A stretch of 64,000 bases of DNA from Actinoplanes sp. NBC_00393 (GTDB taxonomy: Bacteria; Actinomycetota; Actinomycetes; Mycobacteriales; Micromonosporaceae), in contig NZ_CP107942.1 of assembly GCF_036053395.1 (NCBI RefSeq), positions 1,392,501 through 1,456,500 on the forward strand, read 5' to 3'. Position 1 is the stretch's first letter. Each line of letters starts with the position of its first letter. This document shows, piece by piece, positions 1-9,862 of this stretch. Both the position numbers and the translations under genes were made by a program. The notes below the pieces were generated by a model. The model saw only the letters and a list, made by a program, of their open reading frames with translations. It did not search any database and had not been told where the DNA came from.

Positions 1-1013
1 TCGGTGAACCGGGTGGCGACCGCCCGGTTGAGCAGCACGATCGGGGACGGGTCCAGCGCGTACAGGCGGTCGTAGAGCGAGCGCACGTCCGCCCAGTTCG
101 TGGCCTCGTAGGAGACGGCGAACGCGTGCAGGGCGGCGATCCCGGCCCGCACCTGGTACGGCCCGGGCCGGCCCTGACGGATCGCCCCGCGCAACCGCAG
201 CGCCGCCTGCGCCATCGCTGCCTCGTCCCACTGACGGCGGTCCTGGTCCTCGAGCAACACGATCCGGCCCCACGAGTCGAACCGGGTGGCGGCCCGGGCG
301 TGATGCAACTCCAGCAGGGCGGTCAGGCCGGCCACCTCCGGTTCGCGGGGCAGCAGCGTGGCGAGCTGGCGGGCCAGCTCGACGCCCTCCCGGGCGAGTT
401 CGCGCCGCTGAGCCGAGCGGCCGCTGGACAGATAGCCCTCGTTGAAGATCAGATAGATCACTGCCAGTACGGCCGGCAGGCGCGCGGCGTACTCGTGCGG
501 TTCCGGCACCTCAAACCGGATGTCGCGCTCGCGCAGCTGGCGTTTGGCCCGGGACAGCCGCTGTGCCATCGTCGGCAGCGGCACCAGGAACGCGGCGGCG
601 ATCTCCGCGGTGCTCAGGCCGCCGGCGGCGTACAGGGTCAGCGCGACCCGGGCCGGCTCGGCCAGATCCGGATGGCAGCAGGCGAAGATCGTGGCGAGCC
701 GGTCGTCCACGCCGGGCTCCGGCGGCGGTTCCGCAGCCACCCGGGCCACCTTCTCCCGGCCGACCGCGTCACGGCGCAGCCGATCGAGGGCCTTGCGCCA
801 GCCGGTCGTGACCAGCCAGCCGGCCGGGCTGTCCGGCACGCCCTCGTCCGGCCAGCGTTTCAGCGCCTCGGCGAGCGCGTCCGACAGCGCCTCCTCGGCC
901 CGGTCGAAGTCGCCGAGCCGCCGGCTGAGCGCGCCGAGCATGCCGGCCGCGTCGCTGCGCCAGACCCGGTCGACCAGTTCGGCCACGTCGTCCACCACCA
1001 CAGGGTGCCGCAT
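1..1013 (-). CDS. ECF RNA polymerase sigma factor with DUF6596/TPR-like C-terminus (partial, 3' end outside window)
   Basis: The protein begins MRHPVVVDDVAELVDRVWRS and shows a sigma region 2 (about residues 10-75, with a DRAEEALSDALAEALKRWP helix), a region 4 helix-turn-helix (GLSTAEIAAAFLVPLPTMAQ) and then the conserved YLIFNEGY motif that opens the DUF6596 extension. This is the architecture of the ECF42-like group, whose C-terminal helical repeats are thought to replace a separate anti-sigma factor. Sigma factors of this type direct RNA polymerase to a small local regulon. The divergent VOC gene starts 19 bases away and is the obvious candidate target. The gene runs off the left edge, so the C-terminus is not visible. 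Confidence 0.85.
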   Translation of the reverse strand, partial: MRHPVVVDDVAELVDRVWRSDAAGMLGALSRRLGDFDRAEEALSDALAEALKRWPDEGVPDSPAGWLVTTGWRKALDRLRRDAVGREKVARVAAEPPPEPGVDDRLATIFACCHPDLAEPARVALTLYAAGGLSTAEIAAAFLVPLPTMAQRLSRAKRQLRERDIRFEVPEPHEYAARLPAVLAVIYLIFNEGYLSSGRSAQRRELAREGVELARQLATLLPREPEVAGLTALLELHHARAATRFDSWGRIVLLEDQDRRQWDEAAMAQAALRLRGAIRQGRPGPYQVRAGIAALHAFAVSYEATNWADVRSLYDRLYALDPSPIVLLNRAVATRFT

Positions 1014-1031
1014 CCGGGTACGGTCGTCGGC

Positions 1032-1415
1032 ATGGGGCAGGGACTGGTGCCGTACCTGTGCTGCGCCGATGCGGCCGCAGCCATCGACTTCTACACCGGC
1101 GTGTTCGGCGCGACCGAGGTTCAGCGCTGGGCCGGCGACGACGGCCGGATCGGGCACGCCGAGCTCGCCCTGGCGGGCGAGCCGCTCTATCTGGCCGACG
1201 AACACCCCGAGATCGGGGTACGCAGTCCGCGCTCGATCGGCGGCACAGCGGTGTCGCTGGTCCTGATCGTGCCGGATGCCGACGCGGTCGTGGCCGCGGC
1301 CGTCACCGCCGGCGCGGTCGTCGAGCGCCCGGTCAAGGTGGAGGACGACGGCTCCCGCGGCGGCTGGCTCGTCGACCCGTTCGGCCACCGCTGGCGGGTG
1401 GAATCCCCGGGCTGA
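1032..1415 (+). CDS. VOC family protein (glyoxalase/bleomycin-resistance fold)
   Basis: A 127-residue protein with the two beta-alpha-beta-beta-beta halves of the vicinal oxygen chelate fold. It opens with VPYLCCADAAAAIDFYTGVF and ends with the typical VDPFGHRWRVESPG strand. PhnB-like members of this type are often encoded beside ECF sigma genes with the DUF6596 extension, as here. The start at 1032 is an ATG with no clear ribosome binding site. Because the divergent sigma gene begins only 19 bases away, the transcript is probably leaderless or nearly so. The substrate cannot be predicted. Confidence 0.8.
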   Translation: MGQGLVPYLCCADAAAAIDFYTGVFGATEVQRWAGDDGRIGHAELALAGEPLYLADEHPEIGVRSPRSIGGTAVSLVLIVPDADAVVAAAVTAGAVVERPVKVEDDGSRGGWLVDPFGHRWRVESPG

Positions 1416-1501
1416 CCCGGTTTTTCATAGGCCGCCCATCCGGGCGGCCGCGGGCCACGAATCCCTTTCACCGTACGGCTGAGGTGAAGGGGAACGTCGA
1501 C

Positions 1502-4066
1502 ATGGCTGACTATCGGACGACGACGGGCCGCTCCCGTCTGTCCCGCCTCCGATATGACCTGGACCGCACCGACCGGCTGTCCCTGGCCGGCATGGCCGGT
1601 GCCGTCGCCCTGCTGCACCTGATCGGGTTCGGGCTGCTCATCGTCCTGCTCGACGACCGGCGACCGGGCGTGCTGGCCGGCGGCGGGATCGTCGCCTACC
1701 TGATCGGGCTGCGCCGGGCCTTCGACCCGGGTCAGGTGGCCGCCATCGGTGACAGCGCGGCCGAAGTGGCCCGGACCGGCCGCCGCACGCTCACGGTGGG
1801 CTTCTGGTTCGCCCTCGGGTACGCCACCACGGTGACCGCCCTGACCCTGCTACTGACCATGGCGGCGCAGAGTTTCGCCTGGTGGAGCGGGCTCGAAGGG
1901 TTCGTTCCGCAGCTGATCGCGGACGGCGCCGAGGCCGGAATCTTCCTCGGCCTCCTGGGCATCGTCAGCCTGCTGGTCCTGTTCGGAGTCCTGCGCCGCC
2001 GCCGCGACGGCGTCGTGCTACCGCCGCAGCCCCGGTTCCTCGGCCGGCTCACCGGCTGGGTACGCAGCCCGTGGCAGCTGTCCGTCACCGGCCTGCTGTT
2101 CGGCTTGAAGCCGGGCATCGCCGGAGAGGCCGGTCTGCTGGTGCTCGCCACCGGCGTCGCGGTGTTCGCGCTGCCCGCCTACCCGGTCATCGTGGTGCCG
2201 CTGCTGTTCGCCGCCGGCATGTCCCTGGCCGGCCTGACCCAGGGCCTTCTGGTGATCGACCCATACGGAACGGCCGACGAGGAACAGACCCGCGCCGGCG
2301 CCTACCAGCTGGGCGCCGCCGCGCTCGCCGGCGCGGCGGCGTTGGTGGTCGGCGTGTTCCCGCTGGTAGGAACGTTGGGCGACCTGCCGGGGATCGACCT
2401 GCCTGATCAGCTGGACATTACGGGCGGGCCGCTGGTGGAGATCGCCCAGGTCCTGACCTCCGGCCCGGTGCTGATCCCGCTGCTGGTCGTGCTGCTCGCC
2501 CTGATCGCGGCGTACGCCGTCCTGCGCCGCCGCGACCAGGGCGGCGGCCGGTCCAGCGCCGCCGCGGGGTCCGGCGCCCGGTCCCGCCCTGCCACGGCGT
2601 CCGGCGGTCAGTTCCGTTCTGCTTCGGCCGGCGGTGAAGCGGCCGCTGCGGTTGGCGGCCCGGTGCAGCCGACGGCGGCGGAGTCGCGACGGGATCGCGC
2701 TGCGGCTCGGCGGGAGGCTCGCGCGGCGAGGACCGCGGAGAAGCGGGAGGCTCGCTGGGCCAAGGCGGCCGAGAAAGCTGAGGCCCGCACGGCGAAGGTC
2801 GCGGCGAAGCAGGAGGCGCGCAGGGCGAGCTGGGCAGCGCAGACCGCACAGCCGCAACCAGCCGGCCCGGAACCGCGACGTCCCGTCGCCGCTTCGAATC
2901 CGCGCCGGCCTGTTTCCGCAGAACCTCGGTGGCCCGCTGCTCGCCCTGTCGCCACGGGTACGCAGGCGTTCGCCTCCGTGCCGGAGCCGCGCCGCCCGGC
3001 CTCCGCTCCGCCGGCACAGCCGGTTGCCCCGGTGCCGCAGCCTGCGCCGATCCGGCGCCGAGCAGTCGCTCAGGCGCGGGTGAACGGCGAGACCCCCGTG
3101 GCTCAACAACCCGCTCAACGGCGGGTGGTTGCTTCAGCGCCGGTGAGCGGCGGGGGAGCGGTGGCGCAACAGCCCTCGTCGCGGGCGGCAGCAGGCCTCT
3201 CCTCGGCGCCGGCCGATGGCATCCCGACGAACCGACAACCTGCACCGCGATCGGTGGCCGGGCAGACGCCGGTGAGCGACGGCCGGGTGCCGCGGCAACT
3301 GATCGACGAAACGATGATCGACCAGGGGCCGCGGGTGGACCGGGAGCCGCGGGTGGACCAGGGGCCGGGGGTTGACCACGAACCGCGGGTGGACCACGAG
3401 CCGGAGTTCGGCCCGGACCCGAGGGTGGGGCAGCCGGTGGTCGAGGAGCCGACGATGGCCGGCGACTCGGTCGGTGCGCTGGTGCTGCCCATGCAGGCCG
3501 AGGTCGCTGTGGTGACTGGCGCCGGCGCAGGGCTCGGCCGGGCGATCGCGTCCGGGCTGGCCAGCGCCGGGTACGGGATCGTCGCCGTCGACATCGATCC
3601 GGACAGTGCCGCGGCGTGCGCGACGCAGGTGCGGGCGTTCGGCGTTCCGGCGCGGGCCGTGCGCGCCGACATCCGCGACCCGCAGTACCTGGAGCGGATC
3701 GTGGCCGTAGCCGACGAACTCGGCGGCGCGGGCATCCTGGTCAACAGTGTCGGCAGCGGCACCCTGGATCTGACCGCCTCGATGCTGCTCAGCCAGCTCG
3801 TCCTCGAACCCATGCAGGCCGGAGGCGGCGGCGCGATCGTCAACGTCGTCTCCTCGCCGGATGCCGAGGACCGGCTGATCCGCTTCACCGCGACCCTCGC
3901 CGGGCTGGCCGACGGGTACGGCGTCCGCGCCATGTGCGTGACCGCGGACCCGCGCCGCACCCATCCCGCCGACCTGGTCACCGCCGTGCTGGACCTGATC
4001 GAGCGGGGCCGCCCCGGTGCGGTGGTGCAGATGGAGACGGTCGGCCTGCGCCCGAACCCGGCCTGA
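1502..4066 (+). CDS. Fusion protein: degenerate HoxN/NixA-like membrane domain + Arg/Ala/Pro linker + degenerate SDR domain
   Basis: This 854-residue protein starts at an ATG behind a GGTGAAGGGGA ribosome binding site. Residues about 25-360 form a multi-pass membrane domain that aligns by pattern with nickel/cobalt permeases, but every metal-ligand motif is altered: RAFDPGQVAAI (residues ~71-81) in place of HAFDADHIAAI, FALGYATT in place of F(S)LGHST, FGLKPG in place of GFDT, and GMSLAGLTQ in place of GM.L.DT.D. Residues about 360-660 are a low-complexity Arg/Ala/Pro region with a charged helix and a run of acidic repeats near residues 605-640. Residues about 665-850 form a Rossmann SDR domain with TGAGAGLG, but NNAG is replaced by NSVG and the YxASK site by FTATL (~795). 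Transport and reductase activities both seem lost, so a scaffold or sensor role is inferred. Confidence 0.75.
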   Translation: MADYRTTTGRSRLSRLRYDLDRTDRLSLAGMAGAVALLHLIGFGLLIVLLDDRRPGVLAGGGIVAYLIGLRRAFDPGQVAAIGDSAAEVARTGRRTLTVGFWFALGYATTVTALTLLLTMAAQSFAWWSGLEGFVPQLIADGAEAGIFLGLLGIVSLLVLFGVLRRRRDGVVLPPQPRFLGRLTGWVRSPWQLSVTGLLFGLKPGIAGEAGLLVLATGVAVFALPAYPVIVVPLLFAAGMSLAGLTQGLLVIDPYGTADEEQTRAGAYQLGAAALAGAAALVVGVFPLVGTLGDLPGIDLPDQLDITGGPLVEIAQVLTSGPVLIPLLVVLLALIAAYAVLRRRDQGGGRSSAAAGSGARSRPATASGGQFRSASAGGEAAAAVGGPVQPTAAESRRDRAAARREARAARTAEKREARWAKAAEKAEARTAKVAAKQEARRASWAAQTAQPQPAGPEPRRPVAASNPRRPVSAEPRWPAARPVATGTQAFASVPEPRRPASAPPAQPVAPVPQPAPIRRRAVAQARVNGETPVAQQPAQRRVVASAPVSGGGAVAQQPSSRAAAGLSSAPADGIPTNRQPAPRSVAGQTPVSDGRVPRQLIDETMIDQGPRVDREPRVDQGPGVDHEPRVDHEPEFGPDPRVGQPVVEEPTMAGDSVGALVLPMQAEVAVVTGAGAGLGRAIASGLASAGYGIVAVDIDPDSAAACATQVRAFGVPARAVRADIRDPQYLERIVAVADELGGAGILVNSVGSGTLDLTASMLLSQLVLEPMQAGGGGAIVNVVSSPDAEDRLIRFTATLAGLADGYGVRAMCVTADPRRTHPADLVTAVLDLIERGRPGAVVQMETVGLRPNPA

Positions 4067-4108
4067 TCGAGTCGGCCCCGCCCGGCCTGAGCCGGCTGGA
4101 TACCGCGG

Positions 4109-4144
4109 TCAGGGGTCGATCGCACGGCGGCGATCGGCCCCTGA
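4109..4144 (+). terminator. Hairpin terminator downstream of the membrane-SDR fusion gene
   Basis: The arms TCAGGGGTCGATCGC (4109-4123) and its near-perfect reverse complement (4130-4144) form a 15-bp stem with one G-T pair and a 6-nt loop. It lies 43 bases after the stop codon and has no T-tract, as is common in actinobacteria. Confidence 0.6.
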
Positions 4145-4209
4145 TCGGACGGCGCACTCGAGTAGCAAGGCTATAGCGCCGGCCCACCGATGCCGCCAAG
4201 ATCAACCGC

Positions 4210-4530
4210 ATGAAGATCGTCCGCTGGTTCGTCGGTAGCTGGGTCTCGCGCGTCTACCTGGCGGTGGTGGCTGCCGTGCTCGCGTACGAGCTGTGGCTCC
4301 TGCTGACCACGGACGGGACGACCTACACCATCACGGGCGTGCTCTCGATGTTGCTCGCCGCGCCGACGTCGTGGCTTCTGGACCTGATCGTTCCCTGGCC
4401 CGCAAGCGTGAGCGATGTGTGGCGTCTCGCGGTGTTCGTACCGGTAGGCGCGCTGGCGAACGCGGCAGCGTGGAACGGCATCCGGCTCATTGCGGCGATC
4501 TCCAGCAAGTCGGCGAACCGGGCGACGTGA
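4210..4530 (+). CDS. Small membrane protein, SCO4225-like
   Basis: A 106-residue protein with three hydrophobic segments (about residues 12-32, 42-62 and 72-95). It includes the VYLAVVAAVLAYELW and LLAAPTSWLLDL stretches that recall the SCO4225 family of small actinobacterial membrane proteins. The function of the family is unknown. It stands alone between a terminator hairpin and the convergent WYL regulator gene, so context gives no further clue. The ATG at 4210 has only a weak upstream purine stretch. Confidence 0.65.
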   Translation: MKIVRWFVGSWVSRVYLAVVAAVLAYELWLLLTTDGTTYTITGVLSMLLAAPTSWLLDLIVPWPASVSDVWRLAVFVPVGALANAAAWNGIRLIAAISSKSANRAT

Positions 4531-4567
4531 CCGGGCCGGAGTTGCGGTGCTCAAGGCGCCGCGGATG

Positions 4568-5539
4568 TCACGGCGGGCCGGGGGACTGTCCGACCGCGCG
4601 CTGATAACGGGCGGCCAGGCGGGTCAGGGCATCAGCCAGCTCGGGCCCGTCAATCACGGTGAAGTCGGCGTCCAGCATGCCCAGATAGAGAGCGAGCATC
4701 GACGGATCGTCGGAACCAGGGGTGAACTCGCAACGGTCCGGGCCGAGCTCGCGCACGTCGACCGGGACCGGGATGCGGGCGCGGACATGCTCGGCCGGGG
4801 CGTGCACGATCACCCGGGCGCGATAGCGCCAGGAGGCGGTGCGCACGCTGTCCGCCACGCGCGCGGTGATCTCCGCGTCCGGGGGCAACGGGCGGGGTAC
4901 GAACCGCGGGCCCGGCGCCTCGACCGGGGTGATCCGGTCGGCCCGGAAGGTGCGCCAGTCGGACCGGGCGGTGTCCCAGGCGAACAGATACCAGCGGCGG
5001 CGGTCGTTGACCAGCCGGTAGGGTTCGACGTCCCGCTCACTCACGGCACCACCGTGCGACTCGTAACCGAAGCGGAATCGCGTGTTGTCCCGGCATGCAT
5101 CGGCGATTGCCGTGAGAAGGGACGGGTCGATCGCACCTTCAGGATGGGGTACGCGTAGCGCGTACGATCGAATGGTGTTGATCTTGCGGCGTAACCGTGC
5201 CGGAAGGACCTGCTGAAGTTTCGCCAGGGCCCGCAGCGATGCGTCCTCGATGCCCGCCACCGAGCCGCCGGCGGCGCTGCGCAGCCCGACCGCCACCGCG
5301 ATCGCCTCCTCGTCGGAGAGGAAGATCGGCGGCAGGCTGGCGCCGTTGCTGAGCCGGTAGCCGCCGGCGACGCCCGGCCGCGCATCGACCGGATAACCGA
5401 GCTTGCGCAGGCGATCCACGTCCTTGCGGATGGTCCGTGTGGTCACCTCGAGCCGGTCCGCGAGCCCGGCGGCGCTCCACGTGCGACGGCTCTGCAACAG
5501 CGAGAGCAGACGCAGCAGTCGCAGGGATGTCTCCGCCAT
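4568..5539 (-). CDS. HTH/WYL-domain transcriptional regulator (YafY type)
   Basis: The 323-residue protein begins MAETSLRLLRLLSLLQSRR. An N-terminal DeoR-like winged helix (GLADRLEVTTRTIRKDVDRL, about residues 20-55) is followed by a GGYRL wing and a WYL ligand-binding domain (residues ~140-220) containing RRRWYLFAWDTARSDWRTFR. A WCX-like C-terminal part follows. WYL domains bind nucleotides, oligonucleotides or small ligands. The gene is divergent from the epoxide hydrolase gene (83 bases between starts), the usual arrangement for a local regulator and its target. An upstream in-frame start at 5581 is possible but would overlap the shared promoter region. Confidence 0.88.
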   Translation of the reverse strand: MAETSLRLLRLLSLLQSRRTWSAAGLADRLEVTTRTIRKDVDRLRKLGYPVDARPGVAGGYRLSNGASLPPIFLSDEEAIAVAVGLRSAAGGSVAGIEDASLRALAKLQQVLPARLRRKINTIRSYALRVPHPEGAIDPSLLTAIADACRDNTRFRFGYESHGGAVSERDVEPYRLVNDRRRWYLFAWDTARSDWRTFRADRITPVEAPGPRFVPRPLPPDAEITARVADSVRTASWRYRARVIVHAPAEHVRARIPVPVDVRELGPDRCEFTPGSDDPSMLALYLGMLDADFTVIDGPELADALTRLAARYQRAVGQSPGPP

Positions 5540-5622
5540 TCGCCCATAGTCGCCGCAATCGCGGAACGAAGCGATCCGCAATTGCTCCTAACGTCGGCTT
5601 CCTCACCAGACGGGAGAAGATG

Positions 5623-6723
<1,101 letters not shown>

Positions 6724-6740
6724 CCCGTTGCCTTCGCCCG

Positions 6741-6980
6741 GCTGACCGCCAGTGTTGCTTCCGGGTCGTTGAGGGAACGGTGGGCGTCAGCCGAGCTTCG
6801 TGGGCTGACCGCCAGTGTTGCTTCCGCGCGGTTGAGGGGACGGTGGGCGTCAGCCGAGCTTCGTGGGCTGACCGTCAGTGTTGCTTCCGCGCGGTTGAGG
6901 GGGCGGTGGGTGTCAGCTGGGCTTTGTGGGCTGACCGTCAGTGTTGCTTCGGGGCGGTTGAAGGGGCGGTGGGCGTCAGC
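6741..6980. repeat. 63-bp tandem array A (four units) with 7-bp/10-nt-loop inverted repeats
   Basis: Units start at 6741, 6804, 6867 and 6930, exactly 63 bases apart, with scattered substitutions and the fourth incomplete. Each junction carries the inverted repeat GTCAGCC-N10-GGCTGAC (first at 6786-6792/6803-6809). In the third junction the left arm changes to GTCAGCT, which still pairs through T-G. The array fills the space between two convergent genes, and the last unit encodes the final residues of the gene on the minus strand. Confidence 0.9.
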
Positions 6981-7444
6981 CGGAGGGCGTGGTCGACTGC
7001 GGCCTCGGGGGTGTCGGTGTGATGGATGCCGGGCACCGGTGTGCCGTCGGCCTGCGTCACCCGCCAGCCGCCGAGCGACACCACCGGGATGCCGCCCCGG
7101 CGCAGCGCCAGGGCCAGCTCGCTGAGCGTGCCCCAGGAGCCGCCGACGCTGATCACGGCGTCGGCGCTCTGCACGATGATCGCGTTGCGGGCCTCGCCCA
7201 TGTCGGTGACGATCGTCGCCGACAGATCGGGGGAGGCCCCGTCGCGGCTGTCGTTCGGCCGGATGCCGATGACCAGGCCGCCGCGGGCCCGGGCGCCGGC
7301 GGCGACAGCGGCCATCACGCCGGTGCCGCCGCCGCAGATGACCACGACCTGCTGCTCCGCGAGCAGTTCACCCACGCGGCGGGCCGCGGCAGCCTCGGCT
7401 TCGGTGCAGTCGCGGGGTCCGCAGACGGCGATCTGGATTGTCAT
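6938..7444 (-). CDS. LOG/TIGR00725-like Rossmann-fold protein
   Basis: A 168-residue protein beginning MTIQIAVCGPRDCTEAE. It has the CGGGTGVMAAVAAGAR loop (~residues 38-53) and the VSVGGSWGTLSELALAL motif (~100-116) of the lysine-decarboxylase-like/LOG superfamily. Cytokinin-activating LOG proteins carry PGGxGTxxE; here the equivalent is GGSWGTLSE. The distinct TIGR00725 branch is of unknown function, and nucleotide or sugar-phosphate binding is inferred. Its start ATG overlaps the TGA of the upstream membrane protein by one base, so the two are translationally coupled. The last ~14 residues (ending TAPSTAPKQH) are encoded by the 63-bp repeat, so the C-terminus may have been rewritten by repeat expansion. 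Confidence 0.8.
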   Translation of the reverse strand: MTIQIAVCGPRDCTEAEAAAARRVGELLAEQQVVVICGGGTGVMAAVAAGARARGGLVIGIRPNDSRDGASPDLSATIVTDMGEARNAIIVQSADAVISVGGSWGTLSELALALRRGGIPVVSLGGWRVTQADGTPVPGIHHTDTPEAAVDHALRLTPTAPSTAPKQH

Positions 7445-7941
7445 CAGTGGGCCAGGAGTTCGAGGCCGACGACGGCGGCGCCCAGGACGAACTCGGCGAA
7501 CAGGACGATCAGCTTCTGCTGGATCGGGAGCCGGACCCGGCGTACCGCCAGATAGCCGATCACGATCAGCGACACCAGCAGGACGGTCGTGGAGACGCGC
7601 AGCGCCCGGTCGATCGGCCACGCGCCGGCCGCAGCAAGACCGATCAGCACGAACGGTACGACCAGAGCGCCGAACCCGCCGCGGATCACGTGCAGCATGC
7701 CGCGCAGTTCGGTCCTCGTGGGCAGGACGGCGTGCACCGCGATGTGCGAGACGACGTCCGCAACGAAGACCGCGAGCAGCGTGCCGGCCGCCGCGATGAG
7801 CAGTGTGTACCCGGCGTGCTCAGCCGTGGCGTGATGGGAGCGCAGCGCCAGCACGACCGCCAGAGCGGTGAAGGTGATGTAGACCCGTTCCTTGAGCCGG
7901 GCCGCCCGCAACGCCGGCGACCCACCACGATCATCAGCCAT
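7444..7941 (-). CDS. Hypothetical four-helix membrane protein
   Basis: A 165-residue protein with a short basic N-terminus and hydrophobic segments at about residues 22-36, 46-66, 88-106 and 118-137, plus a final amphipathic-hydrophobic segment (FAEFVLGAAVVGLELL). No catalytic motif is visible. Conserved-looking His residues (ADVVSHIAVHAV) are present, but no metal site can be claimed. It is the first gene of a two-gene unit with the LOG-like gene (overlap TGATG at 7442-7446). Similar small membrane proteins are widespread in actinomycetes and uncharacterised. Confidence 0.7.
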   Translation of the reverse strand: MADDRGGSPALRAARLKERVYITFTALAVVLALRSHHATAEHAGYTLLIAAAGTLLAVFVADVVSHIAVHAVLPTRTELRGMLHVIRGGFGALVVPFVLIGLAAAGAWPIDRALRVSTTVLLVSLIVIGYLAVRRVRLPIQQKLIVLFAEFVLGAAVVGLELLAH

Positions 7942-7980
7942 CGGCTCAGCGTAGGCGGTGACCCGTCCGGCGCCGCGTAC

Positions 7981-9780
7981 CTAGGATCCGCTCAGCACCT
8001 CGTCGATGCTCTCGCTGCGCCAGCGCCGCAGCAGTTCGTGGAACGCGACCGGCCCCGGCCCGTAGGAGAAGTTGACCGGCCGCGGATTGCCCTCACCGTT
8101 GTAGTAGCCCGGTGTGCACTCGGACTGGAACGTGAAATTGTCCGGCGCGGTCTCGTGGATCGTCGCCGCCCACATCTGCTCCGCCTCGGCGGTCGGCTCG
8201 ACCTTGCGTACCCCCCTCTTGTTGGCCTCGCCGACCACCGCACCGATGTGGGTGGCCTGCTCCTGCAGGACGTGCACGAAGTTCACCGAGGCGGCGTTCT
8301 GGATCGAGCCGAGGTGGAACAGGTTCGGGAAGCCGTGGCTGTAGAAGCCGTGCAGGGTGCGCGGGCCGTTGCGCCAGTGCCCGAGCAGCGGCAGCCCGCC
8401 GCGGCCGTAGACCGGCAGCGTGCCGGACACGACACCGGAGATGCCGACCTCGAAACCGGTGGCGAAGATGACGCAGTCCATCTCGTACTCGGTGTCGCCG
8501 ACCACGACACCGGTCTCGGTCATCCGGGTGATGCCGCCGGTGTCGGCGGTGTCGACCAGGGTCACGTTCGGCCGGTTGAAGGTCTGCAGGTAGTGGTCGC
8601 TGAAGGTGGGCCGCTTGCACATGTAGCGGTACCAGGGCTTGAGCAGGTCGGCGACGGCCGGATCCTCGACGACCTGGTCGACGCGGGCCCGGATCTGGTC
8701 CATCGTGCGGAAGTCGGCGACCTCGTCGAGGTACTCCCGTTCCTCCTCGGACAGGTTGGTGTCGAGCGAACCGGTCAGCATCTGGCGCTGCAGCCGGGCC
8801 GTGGCCGTCCAGCGGTCGTCGATCAGGTCCACATCGGCGTGCCCGCCGGTGACGATGGTCAGGAAGTTCTCCATCCGCTCCTGCTGCCAGCCGGGCTGCA
8901 GGGACGCGGCCCAGTCCGGGTCGGTGGGGCGGTTGTCGCGGACGTCGACGCTGGACGGGGTGCGCTGGAAGACGTACAGATGCTCGGCGTCGCGGCCGAG
9001 ATGCGGCACGATCTGGATGGCGGTGGCGCCGGTGCCGACGACGCCGACCTTCTTGCCGGCCAGCCTGTCCAGGTTGCCGGTCTGGTCGCCGCCGGTGTAG
9101 CCGTAGTCCCAGCGGCTGGTGTGGAAGGTGTGGCCGCGGTAGGTCTCGATGCCCGGGATGCCGGGGAGTTTCGGCTGGGTCAGCGTGCCGGAGGAGATCA
9201 CCACGTACCGGGCGCGGAACTCGTCGCCGCGGTCGGTCTGCACGGTCCACTCGGCGGCTTCGTCGTCCCAGCGCAGCTCGGTGACCCGGGTGTGGAACAT
9301 CGTGTCGTCGTAGAGGCTGAAGTGCTTGGCGATCGCGACCGCGTGCTGCCGGATCTCCTCGCCCGGCGCGTACCGCCACTTCGGGACGTAACCGACCTCC
9401 TCCAGCAGCGGCATGTAGACGGTCGCCTCGACGTCGCAGTGCAGGCCGGGGTAGCGGTTCCAGTACCACGTGCCGCCGAAGTCACCGCCCTCGTCGATCA
9501 TCCGCAGCTCCTCGACGCCGGCCTGACGCAGCCGGGCGCCGGTGACCAGACCGCCGAAGCCGCCGCCGATCACCACCGCCTCGACCCGGTCGTGAACCGG
9601 CGCGCGCTCGACCCGCTCGGTGTACGGGTCGGTGGCGTAGTAGCCGAACTCGCCGGCCGCCCGCCGGTACTGCGTCGCGCCGTCCGGGCGGATGCGGCGG
9701 TCGCGTTCCGCCCGGTACCTCGCGCGCATGGCGTCGAGCTCCGCAGACGAGAACCGGTGGGGGAGGTAGGGGATGGACAT
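7981..9780 (-). CDS. Flavoprotein monooxygenase of the Baeyer-Villiger type (phenylacetone/cyclohexanone monooxygenase-like)
   Basis: The 599-residue length suits the group. Features in order are the FAD-binding [16 protein letters not shown] (residues ~68-83), a [10 protein letters not shown] motif, the BVMO fingerprint [13 protein letters not shown] (~210-222), the NADPH-binding [17 protein letters not shown] (~238-255), and FATGFEV near 442. An N-terminal extension (about 60 residues with [10 protein letters not shown]) is typical of the long steroid/phenylacetone-type BVMOs. Such enzymes insert oxygen beside a ketone using NADPH and O2. It stands alone, with the two-component genes upstream pointing the same way, so no substrate can be read from context. 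Confidence 0.92.
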   Translation of the reverse strand: MSIPYLPHRFSSAELDAMRARYRAERDRRIRPDGATQYRRAAGEFGYYATDPYTERVERAPVHDRVEAVVIGGGFGGLVTGARLRQAGVEELRMIDEGGDFGGTWYWNRYPGLHCDVEATVYMPLLEEVGYVPKWRYAPGEEIRQHAVAIAKHFSLYDDTMFHTRVTELRWDDEAAEWTVQTDRGDEFRARYVVISSGTLTQPKLPGIPGIETYRGHTFHTSRWDYGYTGGDQTGNLDRLAGKKVGVVGTGATAIQIVPHLGRDAEHLYVFQRTPSSVDVRDNRPTDPDWAASLQPGWQQERMENFLTIVTGGHADVDLIDDRWTATARLQRQMLTGSLDTNLSEEEREYLDEVADFRTMDQIRARVDQVVEDPAVADLLKPWYRYMCKRPTFSDHYLQTFNRPNVTLVDTADTGGITRMTETGVVVGDTEYEMDCVIFATGFEVGISGVVSGTLPVYGRGGLPLLGHWRNGPRTLHGFYSHGFPNLFHLGSIQNAASVNFVHVLQEQATHIGAVVGEANKRGVRKVEPTAEAEQMWAATIHETAPDNFTFQSECTPGYYNGEGNPRPVNFSYGPGPVAFHELLRRWRSESIDEVLSGS

Positions 9781-9862
9781 GCGGGACCTTTCGCGGGGTC
9801 GTCCGGTGCAGCCCGCCCAATTTAGAGCAATCGTCTGAACTTTTGGGGATCCAAGATTGCCT

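Noticed and set aside
7438..9825. A 795-codon open frame on the plus strand
   Set aside because: It is antisense to the BVMO and membrane-protein genes, its translation is Val/Asp/Gly/Arg-rich without any domain, and the opposite strand encodes a clear monooxygenase.
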